A stretch of 64,000 bases of DNA from CAMFLJ01 sp963702555 (GCA_963702555.1 CAVPCW010000013.1:1-64000), one strand, 5' to 3'. Shown: positions 20,921 to 29,749, counted from the stretch's first letter. Numbers and translations: made by a program. The notes: generated from the sequence alone by a model not told the origin.

Positions 20921-21804
20921 CCGCCATGGCCACGACCATCGACACCACCTCGACCCTGATCGACGACATCGCCTCGGCGGCCCCCGACCACGGGACCGTC
21001 GAGCGCACACCCGGCGCCCGGGTCACCCACCGACGGGTCTTCCGCAGCGAGTGGATCAAGCTCCGCACCGTCCGCTCCACCACCATCGGGCTCGGCATGG
21101 CGGCCCTGGCCGCGGTGCTGCTCGGCGTCATGTTCTCGTCGATCGCCGGCTCCGGCGGCACGACCGGCGGAGGCGGCCCCGGGCCGGCGATGACCAGCAG
21201 CGACCCGGTCGCCCTGAGCCTGGCCGGCTTCCACCTCACCCAGCTCATCGTCGGCGTGCTCGGGGTGCTGGTCGTCACGGCCGAGTACTCGACCGGCATG
21301 ATCCGCACGACCTTCTCGGCGGTCACCCGCCGACTGTCGGTCCTCGAGAGCAAGGTCGTCGTGTTCGGCGGCGTCACCCTCGCCCTGATGACGGTCGTCG
21401 CCTTCATCGCCTTCTTCGTCGGCCAGGCCACCTACACCGGCTCGGGCGTCACCGCCGCCATCACCGATTCCGGCGTGCTGCGGGCGGTGCTCGGCACGGC
21501 CGTCTACACCGCAGGCATCGGCATCATGGGCATCGCCCTCGGGTTCCTGCTGCGCAGCACAGCTGCCGGCGTCGGGGTGCTGCTGGCCGGCATCCTGGTG
21601 ATCCCGCTGCTGGTCGGGCTCATCCCCGGCACCATCGGCGACTGGCTCTACAAGCTGCTGCCCAGCCAGGCCGGCTCGGCGTTCACCTCGGTGACCGCCC
21701 AGAGCGACCTGCTCTCACCCGGTGCCGGTGCCCTGGTCTTCGGGGCCTGGCTGGTGGGCCTGCTGGTCGCCGCCGCCGTGGTCGTGCGCCGGCGTGATGC
21801 CTGA
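20917..21804 (+). CDS. ABC-2 type permease
   Basis: 295 residues from GTG 20917. A cytoplasmic N-terminus ending RVFRSEWIKLRTVRSTTIGL precedes six spans; the EWIKLRTVRST wording is usual at the entry of these permeases. Large hydrophobic blocks follow at about residues 60-80, 105-130, 150-170, 185-210, 220-240 and 265-290. A Gly/Ser-rich loop (GSGGTTGGGGPG) follows span 1. It pairs with the upstream ATPase and overlaps the kinase gene by 8 bp. Confidence 0.9.
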
Positions 21805-23056
21805 CCTCGGCTCCACGCTCGACCATCATGGCGGCGTGGCCCTCGAGCCGGCCGACGACCGGCCACCACCCCCGCCGCCCCGGCTGGCCAACCTCTCCCC
21901 GGTGGCCGTCGACCTCCTGCTGGTCGCGGTCATCACCGTGGTGCCCCTCCTGTTCGTGGCCATCCGGCCCGGGGAGGGGCGCCCCATGTTCCAGGGCGAG
22001 CTGCTCATCGGTGCCGCCATCGCCATCCCGCTGCTGGTGCTGCGGCGGCGCTGGCCGGTGCCGCTGCTCGGGGTGGCCCTGGTCGGGTCCGTCGTCCTCA
22101 TGGCGATCACCGAGGAGCGCACCCCGCTGCTCGCCGCGGTCGTCGTGCTGCTCTTCACCGTCGCCACGGCGTACGAGCGCCGCACCGCGGTGATCGCCGG
22201 GATCGTCACCGTGGCGGTGCTGTACACCGCCGCCCTCACGTTCCTCGACACGGGCTGGATCAGCCCCGAGGTCTTCGCCATCGTGGCGTGGTCGGCCCTC
22301 GCCGTAGCTGCGGGCGACGCCGTCCGCAGCCGCCGCGCCTACGACGTCGAGGTCGCCGACCGGGCCCGACGCGCCGAGGCCGCCCGCGAGGAGGCGGCGC
22401 GGCGCCAGGTGGTCGAGGAGCGCCTCCGCATCGCCCGCGACCTCCACGACCTCGTCGCCCACCGGATGGCGGTGATCACCGTGCAGTCCGCCGCCGCCAA
22501 GGTGCTGCTGCGCTCCGACCCCGACAAGGCGGAGGAGTCCCTGGAGTCCGTGCGGGCCTCGGCCTCGACGGTGCTCGACGAGCTGGGCGGTCTGCTCCAG
22601 GTCCTGCGCGAGCCGGGAGACGACAACGACCCGGCCACCACGCACACGGCGCCGACGGTCCCGGCCCCCGGGCTCGGCGACCTCGACGAGCTGATCGAAT
22701 CGTTCGCCGCCGCCGGACTCCAGGTCGACACCCGCACCACCGGCGCCACGAGCGGCGTGCCCGAGACCGTCCAGCTGGCGGCGTACCGCATCGTCCAGGA
22801 GGCCCTCACCAACGCCCAGCGCCACGGCGACGGCCGGGCCCTGCTCGAGTTCACCCGCACCCCGGCGGCCGTCGACCTGGTCGTCGAGAACCACCAGCCG
22901 GCCGGCGCGCCCGACACCGCCGGCAGCGGGTTCGGGCTGATCGGCATGCACGAGCGCGTGGCCGCGTGCGGCGGCACCATCGACGCCGGCCCTGTCGGCA
23001 CCGACCAGTTCCGCGTCGCCGTGCATCTGCCCTTCACCCCGGAGCCGGAGCGATGA
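21797..23056 (+). CDS. Sensor histidine kinase, NarL-partner (HisKA_3) type
   Basis: 419 residues from ATG 21797. Four or five spans occupy residues 20-165 with almost no extracytoplasmic loops, suggesting membrane-stress sensing as in DesK or LiaS relatives. The phosphoacceptor helix is RLRIARDLHDLVAHRMAVIT (His in DLHD). The ATPase domain includes AYRIVQEALTNAQRHG (N box) and GSGFGLIGMHERV (G boxes). The start overlaps the permease end and the stop overlaps the response regulator start, so all four genes form one operon. Confidence 0.93.
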   Translation: MPDLGSTLDHHGGVALEPADDRPPPPPPRLANLSPVAVDLLLVAVITVVPLLFVAIRPGEGRPMFQGELLIGAAIAIPLLVLRRRWPVPLLGVALVGSVVLMAITEERTPLLAAVVVLLFTVATAYERRTAVIAGIVTVAVLYTAALTFLDTGWISPEVFAIVAWSALAVAAGDAVRSRRAYDVEVADRARRAEAAREEAARRQVVEERLRIARDLHDLVAHRMAVITVQSAAAKVLLRSDPDKAEESLESVRASASTVLDELGGLLQVLREPGDDNDPATTHTAPTVPAPGLGDLDELIESFAAAGLQVDTRTTGATSGVPETVQLAAYRIVQEALTNAQRHGDGRALLEFTRTPAAVDLVVENHQPAGAPDTAGSGFGLIGMHERVAACGGTIDAGPVGTDQFRVAVHLPFTPEPER

Positions 23057-23745
23057 CGATCCGCGTGGTGCTCGCCGACGACCAGGCCCTGCTGCGGGCC
23101 GGCTTCCGCGTGCTCATCGACGCGGCCGACGACCTCGAGGTGGTTGGTGAGGCAGCCGACGGCGCCGAGGCCCTCACCGTCGTGCGCGAGACCCGCCCCG
23201 ACGTCGTGCTCATGGACATCCGGATGCCCGGCACCGACGGCCTGGCCGCCACCGAGGCGATCGTCGCCGACCCCGACCTCGCCGACGTCCGCATCATCGT
23301 GCTCACCACCTTCGAGCTCGACGAGTACGTCGTCGCCGCCATCCGGGCCGGCGCCAGCGGATTCCTCGGCAAGGGCGTCGACCCCGTCGACCTCCTCGAG
23401 GCCATCCGGGTCGTGGCCGGCGGCGACGCCCTCCTCTCCCCCGCCGCCACCAGGGTGCTCATCGGCCGCTTCGTCGAGCCGGCGGCCGAGGCGGGCGCAC
23501 CTGCCCCACCGCCGGCAGCCGCGGCCGCGCTCGACGTGCTCACACCCCGGGAGCGGGAGGTCGTCACCCTCGTCGGCTCCGGCCTCACCAACGACGAGAT
23601 CGCCGAGACGCTCTTCGTCTCGCCCCTCACCGCCAAGACCCACGTCAACCGGGCCATGATGAAGCTCGGTGCCCGCGACCGGGCCCAGCTCGTGGTGCTC
23701 GCCTACGAGTCGGGGCTGGTCCGACCCTCCGGCAGCGCCGGTTGA
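23053..23745 (+). CDS. Response regulator, NarL/FixJ family
   Basis: 230 residues from ATG 23053, sharing ATGA with the kinase stop. The receiver domain has VVLADDQALLRAG (acidic pair), VLMDIRMPGTDG (phosphoacceptor Asp), the Thr of VLTTFELDEY, and Lys in FLGKGV. The LuxR-type helix-turn-helix is LTPREREVVTLVGSGLTNDE and then VSPLTAKTHVNRAMMKLGARD. It should control the ABC exporter in the same operon on signal from the kinase. Confidence 0.94.
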   Translation: MTIRVVLADDQALLRAGFRVLIDAADDLEVVGEAADGAEALTVVRETRPDVVLMDIRMPGTDGLAATEAIVADPDLADVRIIVLTTFELDEYVVAAIRAGASGFLGKGVDPVDLLEAIRVVAGGDALLSPAATRVLIGRFVEPAAEAGAPAPPPAAAAALDVLTPREREVVTLVGSGLTNDEIAETLFVSPLTAKTHVNRAMMKLGARDRAQLVVLAYESGLVRPSGSAG

Positions 23746-23801
23746 GCGGGTCATGACGACCGGGTCTCACGCCTGCAAGGGCGTCGAGGCGACGGCTGAA
23801 G

Positions 23802-23927
23802 GTGGCGAAGGAAGACCTGGTCGAGTTCACCGCGGTCGACGGCACGCAGTACCACTGCGGTCCGGCCAACCCGCAGGTGCCGAACGAGGCCATCCTCGAC
23901 TGGGTCGACGGCATCCTCGGTCGCTGA
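23802..23927 (+). CDS. Possible 41-aa protein
   Basis: From GTG 23802 the frame reads VAKEDLVEFTAVDGTQYHC and then PANPQVPNEAILDWVDGILG. Its composition is protein-like (balanced, GC-rich third positions), but it is short and the ribosome site is weak. It could be a small soluble protein or the tail of a larger broken gene. It lies 56 bp after the response regulator and just before a strong terminator. Confidence 0.4.
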   Translation: MAKEDLVEFTAVDGTQYHCGPANPQVPNEAILDWVDGILGR

Positions 23928-23965
23928 ACCGACCCGAGCCGAACCGACCCGAGCGGCCCGGGCGC

Positions 23966-23998
23966 GACACTGCCCCGGTCGGTGACCGGGGCAGTGTC
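23966..23998. terminator. Strong hairpin terminator between convergent genes
   Basis: A perfect 15-bp stem (GACACTGCCCCGGTC / GACCGGGGCAGTGTC) with a 3-nt loop, no long T run. It sits between the plus-strand exporter operon and the minus-strand small membrane gene, so it can serve both directions. Confidence 0.8.
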
Positions 23999-24036
23999 GA
24001 GTGCCGGCTGGCAGGGCTGGAGAGCGCCGCTCGGCG

Positions 24037-24192
24037 TCAGTAGTAGTGACGCCGACCGGCGACCGGACGGCCGATGCCGCCGAGGATCATCAGCACCACG
24101 CCGACGATCACCAGCACGACACCGAGGGTCCAGAGGATCGGGATGCCGAGCAACAGGCCCAGCAGGAGGAGGACGACTCCGACGATGATCAT
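24037..24192 (-). CDS. DUF6131-like small hydrophobic protein
   Basis: 51 residues from ATG 24192, with GGTAGGA upstream. Nearly all of it is two membrane spans: IIVGVVLLLLGLLLG and TLGVVLVIVGVVLMILG, then GRPVAGRRHYY. Proteins of this pattern (often annotated DUF6131) are common in actinobacteria; function unknown. It follows another small hydrophobic gene by 14 bp. Confidence 0.7.
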   Translation of the reverse strand: MIIVGVVLLLLGLLLGIPILWTLGVVLVIVGVVLMILGGIGRPVAGRRHYY

Positions 24193-24206
24193 GGTGGTCC
24201 TACCCC

Positions 24207-24374
24207 TCAGACCGTCGATCGACCACGGAAGATCGACCAACCGCCGGGCCCGACGGCCGCAGCGACGATGAGGAGGATGATCCCCAGGAGGATCTGACCT
24301 TGGAGCAGCTGTACGACGCCGATGACGGCGATGACGACTGCGATCAACCACAGGATGAGTGCCATGTCCTCCAT
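24207..24374 (-). CDS. Small hydrophobic protein with GPGG motif, 55 aa
   Basis: The frame from ATG 24374 reads MEDMALILWLIAVVIAVIGV, then QLLQGQILLGIILLIVAAAV, then GPGGWSIFRGRSTV. Two spans and a GPGG-W/Y-S-I/F tail are typical of a family of tiny actinobacterial membrane proteins. ATG 24365 is an alternative start. It ends 14 bp before the DUF6131-like gene on the same strand, so they form a bicistronic pair. Confidence 0.6.
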   Translation of the reverse strand: MEDMALILWLIAVVIAVIGVVQLLQGQILLGIILLIVAAAVGPGGWSIFRGRSTV

Positions 24375-24432
24375 GTACCCATCCCGCCGTTCGACAGAAC
24401 GTTGAACCGACGAAGTTTTCCGGAAACCGGAT

Positions 24433-25572
24433 TCAGGCGACCGCGACCGTCGTCCCCTTGGCCCGGAAGTGCGGGATCACGTGCTCGCCCAGGGCCCGGA
24501 TGGTCTGGAGCTGCACGTCCTGGGGGACGGTGCCCATCTGGGTGAAGAACAGCACCTCGTCGGCGCCGGCCTCGATGAGGGCGTCGACGTAGTGGATGGC
24601 GTCGTCGACGGTGCCGTAGGCGTTGTTCGGGTTGAGCAGCGCACCGCTCGGCTTGGAGAAGTCGACCTCGATGAGCTCGGAGCCGATGAGCACGACCATC
24701 TTCCCGTCGTCGGTGACGCTGGTGAGGTCGTCGCCCCACGAGTCGACGTCGGGCCCCGGCCAACCCTGGGCCCACTGGTTGAGCGACTCGACGAAGAAGC
24801 GCTGGCCCCGCAGGCCGATGCGCCGGGCCTTCTCGCGGTCCTCGTCGATGATCACCGGGCAGAGGGCCGCGAAGTGCTCGGTGGGCACGAACCCGACCTG
24901 GTCGGCGAGGTCTCGGCCGTTCCAGGCCTCGCGGTAGATGCGGTTCTTGCGGGCGATCTCGTCGAGGCCACCGAACCCGAAGGCCAGCGCCCCGATGCCG
25001 CGGCTCCCGGCGATGGTGAGCGACTCGTCGCCGGTGCAGGCGAGGTACATCGGCGGGTGCGGGTCCTGGTACGGCTTGGGGTGGATCGAGCGCTCCTCGA
25101 ACTGCACCCACTTGCCGTCGTGGGAGAGCGACTCCTCCACCATGATCTTGGGGATCAGGTACATCATCTCGTCGACCATGTCGGCGGCGTCGACCTTCTG
25201 GTAGCCGAAGGTGCCGGCCTCCTGCTGGGTGCCGCCCTTGCCGATGCCGAAGTGCACCCGGCCCCCCGAGAGGATGTCGAGCGTCGAGATGCGCTCGGCC
25301 ACCTGCACGGGGTGGTTCATCATCGGCGGCAGGCACACGACGCCGTGGCCGATGCCGATGTTCGTCGTGCGCCCGGCGATGAAGGCGAGGAACGTCTCCG
25401 GCGCGCTCATGTGGGCGTACTGGTTGAGCGCGGTGTGCTCGACAGCCCAGATCACGTCGAAGCCGAGCGCCTCGGCGAGGTCGACCTGCTCGAGGATCTC
25501 GTGGAAGACCCGGTGGTCGGCCTCCCTCGACACCTCGACCGTCTGGGCTTCGTAGATGAGTGAGAACCGCAT
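24433..25572 (-). CDS. LLM-class (luciferase-like) flavin-dependent oxidoreductase
   Basis: 379 residues. The TIM-barrel landmarks are present: MRFSLIYEAQ, LAEALGFDVIWAVEHTALNQ, IGIGHGVVCLPPMMNHPVQVAERISTLD, LSGGRVHFGIGKGG and HPPMYLACTGDESL. F420- or FMN-dependent oxygenation or oxidation of an organic substrate is the family activity; which cofactor is not clear. ATG 25572 follows GGAGAGG at normal spacing. It stands alone on the minus strand behind an AT-rich promoter-like stretch. Confidence 0.9.
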   Translation of the reverse strand: MRFSLIYEAQTVEVSREADHRVFHEILEQVDLAEALGFDVIWAVEHTALNQYAHMSAPETFLAFIAGRTTNIGIGHGVVCLPPMMNHPVQVAERISTLDILSGGRVHFGIGKGGTQQEAGTFGYQKVDAADMVDEMMYLIPKIMVEESLSHDGKWVQFEERSIHPKPYQDPHPPMYLACTGDESLTIAGSRGIGALAFGFGGLDEIARKNRIYREAWNGRDLADQVGFVPTEHFAALCPVIIDEDREKARRIGLRGQRFFVESLNQWAQGWPGPDVDSWGDDLTSVTDDGKMVVLIGSELIEVDFSKPSGALLNPNNAYGTVDDAIHYVDALIEAGADEVLFFTQMGTVPQDVQLQTIRALGEHVIPHFRAKGTTVAVA

Positions 25573-25612
25573 CGGACACACCTCTCCCCCGGGGTTCCCC
25601 ACCCCGATTGAC

Positions 25613-25630
25613 TTCCTATTCGAAATAGTA
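25613..25630 (-). promoter_or_regulatory. AT-rich promoter and possible operator of the LLM gene
   Basis: The minus strand reads TACTATTTCGAATAGGA. It contains a -10-like TACTAT and an imperfect palindrome CTATT-nnn-AATAG, in a locally AT-rich patch of very GC-rich DNA, about 45 bases before the ATG. A TetR-like or other dimeric repressor could bind here (inference). Confidence 0.4.
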
Positions 25631-25689
25631 TGAGTAGAAGGTCAGACGGTGCAAGGGGCATCGGCGGCGATCACCTGACCGGACGCGGA

Positions 25690-25717
25690 AGGGGCGGTCC
25701 CTCTCGGGACCGCCCCT
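25690..25717. terminator. Hairpin terminator after the binding-protein gene
   Basis: A 12-bp perfect stem (AGGGGCGGTCCC / GGGACCGCCCCT) with loop TCTC lies 43 bp past the stop of the minus-strand substrate-binding protein gene. No T run is present. Confidence 0.7.
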
Positions 25718-25759
25718 CCTCGAACTACGTGATCGTCACCCCTGGGGGGCGACGCCCGG

Positions 25760-27202
25760 TCAGCCCGCCGCGGTGGAGACGCGGTTGGCGTCGAGCTTGG
25801 CGCGATCGACCACCGGCCCGGTGATCGACACGAGGTACTTCGGGTCACAGCCCATCTTGGCGATGGTGGTCGGGAAGACCTGCTCGTAGGCGGTGCCGTT
25901 CAGCTTGAGCGTCATGCCACAGTCGCCGGGCATGTTGCCACCGACGTCCATGGGGGCCTGGAGCCCACCGGCGGTGTAGTCGGTCACCTTCGAGAGGTTG
26001 TCGAGCACGCACTGACGGCTGAGGTCGGCACCACACTCCTGGGTGGCCTGGGCCCACAGGAGGAAGGCCGCAGTGGCCTGCATGCCCAGCAGCGAGGTGG
26101 AGCCGCCGCTGTCAGCGAGGATGTCGAGGTACTGCTGCACGGCCGGCACCTCGCCGGCCTCCTCGAACGGGAAGTACGCCATGCGGACGTAGACGTTGTC
26201 GGCGTTGCCGGAGGTGTTCCACGCCGACAGCTTGGCGTCGTAGAAGTTGGCCTCGGTCATCCACTTCGGCTGGTAGTCGATCTGCTTGGCGGCATCGAGG
26301 ACGTTCTGGAAGTTCGGGTACGGGGAGCCCGAGAAGTACACGATCTCGGCCCCGCAGTCCTTGAGCTGCTGGACGAACGGCTTCCAGTCCGACTCACCCT
26401 GGATGTTGTAGACCTGCGGGCAGTCGAGGTAGGTCCAGCCGGCCTGCTCCGAGGCCAGCTGCCACTTCTCGGTGGAGTCGATGGTGGCGGCGTAGTTGGC
26501 GTACATGACGGAGGCCTTCTTGACCTCGGTCGGGAAGGCTTCGGCCATCTGGAAGGCGGCCGGGACCGACATCTCGTCGACCGGGTTCGGCGTCGGCTGG
26601 TACATCAGCTTGCCGTGGGCGAACTGCGGGCTCACGGTGTAGGTCGGCACGGCCGGGAGGCTGCAGCCGAGGCGGGTCGCCTCCTGGGAGGAGTCGAGCG
26701 ACCAGCCCTGACCCACGAGGAAGAAGTTGTTGCCCTCGCACGCCTCGGTCATCGCGTTGTTGACGTTGAGGATCGCCGCGTCGTAGTAGTTGCCCTTGAC
26801 CGTGCGACCGTTGATGCCACCCTGGTCGTTGCACCAGGAGATCATCGCCTTGACGGCGTCCGACATCTCCTTGTTGAGTCCCGGGGACCCGGTGAAGCCG
26901 GCATCGTCGCCGTAGGCGATGGTGACGGAGTCGGCGGTGACGCCCGGATCGGTGCCGGCGGCGTTGGTGCCCTCGGCGGGACCGCACGGCGACGCCAGGT
27001 CGCCGAAGCCGCTGGATTCGGCGGCCTTGGTGGTGTCGGTGCTGCCACCGTCACCGGAGTCGGAGCGGCCGCCGCCGCAGGCGGTGGCGACGAGGCTGAG
27101 CACCGCCACGAGGGCGATGACTGCGGCACCGGCACGCGCCGGGCGACGGGACCGGATGGTCCTCTGCGCCTGCGCTGGTTCGAACTGGTCCCCGATGGGC
27201 AC
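25760..27202 (-). CDS. Branched-chain amino acid-type ABC substrate-binding lipoprotein
   Basis: 480 residues from GTG 27202. The N-terminus is basic, then VIALVAVLSLVATAC is a lipobox, so the mature protein is anchored outside the membrane. A Ser/Gly/Asp linker precedes the two-lobed type I binding domain (VTIAYGDDAGFTGSPG, INGRTVKGNYYDAAI, YANYAATIDSTEKWQ, VYFSGSPYPNFQNV). Ligands of this family are amino acids, amides, urea or aromatic acids. No permease or ATPase genes adjoin it, so it must share components with a transporter elsewhere, or act as a sensor. Confidence 0.88.
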   Translation of the reverse strand: MPIGDQFEPAQAQRTIRSRRPARAGAAVIALVAVLSLVATACGGGRSDSGDGGSTDTTKAAESSGFGDLASPCGPAEGTNAAGTDPGVTADSVTIAYGDDAGFTGSPGLNKEMSDAVKAMISWCNDQGGINGRTVKGNYYDAAILNVNNAMTEACEGNNFFLVGQGWSLDSSQEATRLGCSLPAVPTYTVSPQFAHGKLMYQPTPNPVDEMSVPAAFQMAEAFPTEVKKASVMYANYAATIDSTEKWQLASEQAGWTYLDCPQVYNIQGESDWKPFVQQLKDCGAEIVYFSGSPYPNFQNVLDAAKQIDYQPKWMTEANFYDAKLSAWNTSGNADNVYVRMAYFPFEEAGEVPAVQQYLDILADSGGSTSLLGMQATAAFLLWAQATQECGADLSRQCVLDNLSKVTDYTAGGLQAPMDVGGNMPGDCGMTLKLNGTAYEQVFPTTIAKMGCDPKYLVSITGPVVDRAKLDANRVSTAAG

Positions 27203-27328
27203 TGTGGGGTTCCCCCTTGGTCGTGGTCGCCGGATGGCGGCCGGTGTGGCACGGCGCGTCCCCCGACGGCCGGACTGTCGGTGACGCTCGTCACCGACCG
27301 CCCGACGTTACAGACCCCACGACCTAGG

Positions 27329-27342
27329 CCACAAGCTTGTGG
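27329..27342. promoter_or_regulatory. 14-bp perfect palindrome upstream of the binding-protein gene
   Basis: CCACAAGCTTGTGG lies about 127 bp before the GTG start of the minus-strand binding protein and is locally AT-richer than its surroundings. It could be a repressor operator; no regulator gene is adjacent. Confidence 0.3.
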
Positions 27343-27413
27343 TTGTCGGCGATCAGTGTTTCTCCGCGGCGGCGTAGCCACCCCTGGTGCCGGGTCTCCC
27401 CGGAACGACCGCG

Positions 27414-27920
27414 TCAGACGCCGCGGTAGGTGATGTCGTCGCGGCTGCGGACGCCGACGGTGAAGTCCTCGGCGAACTGGAACCCGGCGGTCGAGTCGAA
27501 CGGGATCGTGTAGTTCCAGTCGAAGGCACAGACCCGCTTGGCGATCAGCCAGGTGCCATCGCGGCGCTCGAACCGGTCGACGTAGCGGAGGCCCAGCACC
27601 ATGTCGGTGGCCTGCCCGTCGGCGTCGGCCTTCGCCACGTGGTGGGCGACGCAGTAGGTGTCGACCTGGGCCACGTCACCGTCGAGGCGGATGTGGGGCA
27701 GGGCGATGAAGTGCATCGTCGCCGCGAAGTGGGGCAGCACCTCGCAGACCCAGTCGGCGAAGTCGTCGCCCGAGCCCCGGAAGCTGTTGTGGTCGTCGAA
27801 GCCGTCCGGGTGGTAGCAGGACGCCATCAGCTCCCGATCGAGGCGGTCGGTGCCCCGGGCGAGGCGCTGGATGACGTCGGTGATCTCGGCCCGGGCCAGC
27901 AGGTCGTCGGTGGTCAGCAT
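27414..27920 (-). CDS. SnoaL-like / NTF2-fold nuclear transport factor 2 family protein
   Basis: 168 residues from ATG 27920. The order is typical of SnoaL_4 proteins: an N-terminal helix (LLARAEITDVIQRLARGTDRLD), CYHPDGFDDHNSF, then strands with HFIALPHIRLDGDVAQVDTYC and a RDGTWLIAKRVCAFDW sheet. Members include hydroxylating-dioxygenase small-subunit-like and polyketide-cyclase-like proteins; the substrate is unknown. It is a single gene on the minus strand with a hairpin repeat just upstream. Confidence 0.85.
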   Translation of the reverse strand: MLTTDDLLARAEITDVIQRLARGTDRLDRELMASCYHPDGFDDHNSFRGSGDDFADWVCEVLPHFAATMHFIALPHIRLDGDVAQVDTYCVAHHVAKADADGQATDMVLGLRYVDRFERRDGTWLIAKRVCAFDWNYTIPFDSTAGFQFAEDFTVGVRSRDDITYRGV

Positions 27921-27971
27921 GGGCGCAGTCTGTCCCCGCCCGGTTCCGCCGTGCGTCGGATCGTGCCAAAG

Positions 27972-28026
27972 CCTGAAGGTGGCTCACCAGGTGTCGTCTT
28001 CCGACACGAGGTGAGCCACCTTCAGG
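27972..28026. repeat. Dispersed hairpin repeat, member 1 (terminator-like)
   Basis: A 17-bp outer stem CCTGAAGGTGGCTCACC / GGTGAGCCACCTTCAGG, a two-base internal loop, and a 6-bp inner stem GTGTCG/CGACAC. It lies 8 bp past the stop of the VOC gene. It shares its outer arm with the elements at 29666, 50491 and 59544. Confidence 0.85.
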
Positions 28027-28033
28027 GATCGGG

Positions 28034-29060
28034 TCAGGCGCCGGCGCCGGTCGGCCTGTCGGCCGGGGTGTAGAGCCAGAACTCCATGCCCTGGTCGTCG
28101 GTGCACTCGCTCGACCAGCCGTAGGGCATGAGCTCGGGGTCGGTGGCGGTGCCGCCCAGCGCCCGCACCTTGACGACCGCCTGGGTGATCTCGGGCACGT
28201 GGTACATCAGCTTCGGCGCGTTGGGCGCATCGTCGCCCCTGCCCCAGAGGCCGCCGAGGAGGTTCGAGCCGTCCATCTGGAGCGCGTGGTCGACCGAGCC
28301 GGCGGTGAAGGTCCAGCCGAGGAGCTCGCCGAAGAAGGCGGCGGTGCGCACCTCGTCCTTCACCATCCAGGTGACGTACACGATGTCGCCGGGCTCGGTG
28401 TAGACCTCGTGCTCGTCGACCATCTCCCGGGCGGTGCGGGGTCGGGGCCGTTCCGCCGCCACCGGGGCGGACACGACGGCCGCCGGGGCACTGTCCGCGA
28501 GCGGCGCCTCGATCAGCCAGCGGTGGCCGAAGGGGTCGACCACGGCGGCGGCACGGAACCCGTAGGGCATGTCGGCCGGCTCGCGCTCGACCGTCGCCCC
28601 CCGCTCGGCGGCAGCCGCGGTGGTGGCGTCGACATCGGCCACGTCGAGCACGAGCGAGACCGTCGTGCCGCCGCGGGCGCCGGGGGCGAGCAGGCCCATC
28701 TCGGGGAACTCGTCGGACATCATCAGCACCGCGGCGCCGATGTGGACCTCGGCGTGGCCGAGGCGGCCATCGGGCGATCTCGACGGTCTCCCCGAGGGTG
28801 CCGCCGAACACGTCGCCGTACCAGGCAACGGCCGCACGGGCGTCGGCGACCACGAGGTAGGGCGACAGCGAGGGCCGGGGCGGCGCGGCGGGAGCGTTGG
28901 TGGGGGTGGGATCGGTCGGCATGGTCGGACCTCCGGAACTGGTCGGGTCGAGGGCGGCGGCGACGCGGGCCCGGAGGCCGGCGGCGAACGCGGGGTCGGG
29001 GGCGAGCGGGGTCGCCGGCAGGCGCAGGGCGTCGAGCGGGTCGGTGGTCGGATCGGTCAT
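28034..29060 (-). CDS. VOC (glyoxalase-like) double-domain protein, partner of the sigma factor; one frameshift
   Basis: About 340 residues. The start ATG 29060 overlaps the sigma-factor stop (ATGA). The N-terminus (LDALRLPATPLAPDPAFAAG, then LRARVAAAL) is a short helical extension typical of VOC proteins encoded beside ECF-like sigma factors. The first VOC domain begins LSPYLVVADARAAVAWYGDVF; a frame jump near 28775 leads to GRLGHAEVHIGAAVLMMSDEF and VVDPFGHRWLIEAPL. A second VOC domain runs from GDIVYVTWMVKD to MEFWLYTPAD. The family includes glyoxalases, dioxygenases and binding proteins. The frame jump is probably an indel error. Confidence 0.82.
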
Positions 29061-29569
29061 CGCCCCTCCTCCCCTTCGTAGGCGTGACGGAACGCGGCGC
29101 GGGCCCGCACCACCAGCGCCTCGGTGGCGTGGCGGCTGCGGCCGAGCTCCCGGGCCATCTCGGGGATGGACAGCCCGTCGAGGTAGCGCAGGGTGAGCGC
29201 CAGGCGGTTGGCGGGGCCGAGCCGTTCGAGGGTGGCCCGGGCCTCGAGCACGTCGAGGCGGGTGTCCCACGGGTCGTCGTGGCGCTCGGGCTGGGCGGCG
29301 ACGGCGCGGAGCTTGCGCTCGTCCCGCTCCCGGCGGCGCCAGTGGTCGACGAGCTTGTGGCGGGCCACGCCGACGAGCCATCCCGTGTCGACCGGCGGCG
29401 TACCCGGACGGTTGACGGCGTCGACCGCGGCGAGGAAGACCTCCGAGGTGAGCTCCTCGGCCGTGGCCCGATCTCCGACGCGGGAGACGAAGTAGCCGTA
29501 GACCACGGGCAGGGCCCGGTCGTAGAGGTCGAGGAGCCCAACCCCTGCGGGCGTCGGCTCCGGTGTCAT
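29057..29569 (-). CDS. RNA polymerase ECF-type sigma factor
   Basis: About 170 residues from ATG 29569 (the frame is open to 29623). Region 2 is LYDRALPVVYGYFVSRVGDR, then ATAEELTSEVFLAAVDAVNR and WLVGVARHKLVDHWRRRERD. Region 4 is LGPANRLALTLRYLDGLSIPEMARELGRS with RHATEALVVRARAAFR, the -35-binding helix-turn-helix. No anti-sigma gene adjoins; instead the stop overlaps the VOC gene start, which suggests the VOC protein modulates or depends on this factor. Confidence 0.9.
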   Translation of the reverse strand: MTPEPTPAGVGLLDLYDRALPVVYGYFVSRVGDRATAEELTSEVFLAAVDAVNRPGTPPVDTGWLVGVARHKLVDHWRRRERDERKLRAVAAQPERHDDPWDTRLDVLEARATLERLGPANRLALTLRYLDGLSIPEMARELGRSRHATEALVVRARAAFRHAYEGEEGR

Positions 29570-29665
29570 CCCGCTCACGTCCCTACTGTCGTCGCGTCCG
29601 GCCGAACTCCGACGGTCGTCCACAGGATTTTCCCGGCGAACCCGGGTTCCTCCCCCGGCCCGACG

Positions 29666-29717
29666 CGAAGGTGGCTCACGACGTGTCGGATTTCCGACAC
29701 GAGGTGAGCCACCTTCG
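29666..29717. repeat. Dispersed hairpin repeat, member 2 (terminator-like)
   Basis: A 14-bp outer stem CGAAGGTGGCTCAC / GTGAGCCACCTTCG, 3-nt internal loops, and a 7-bp inner stem GTGTCGG/CCGACAC with loop ATTT. It lies 32 bp past the stop of the minus-strand MFS gene. Confidence 0.85.
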
Positions 29718-29749
29718 GCAGTGCTGCGGGCCCGGGACGGGCCCTCGGG

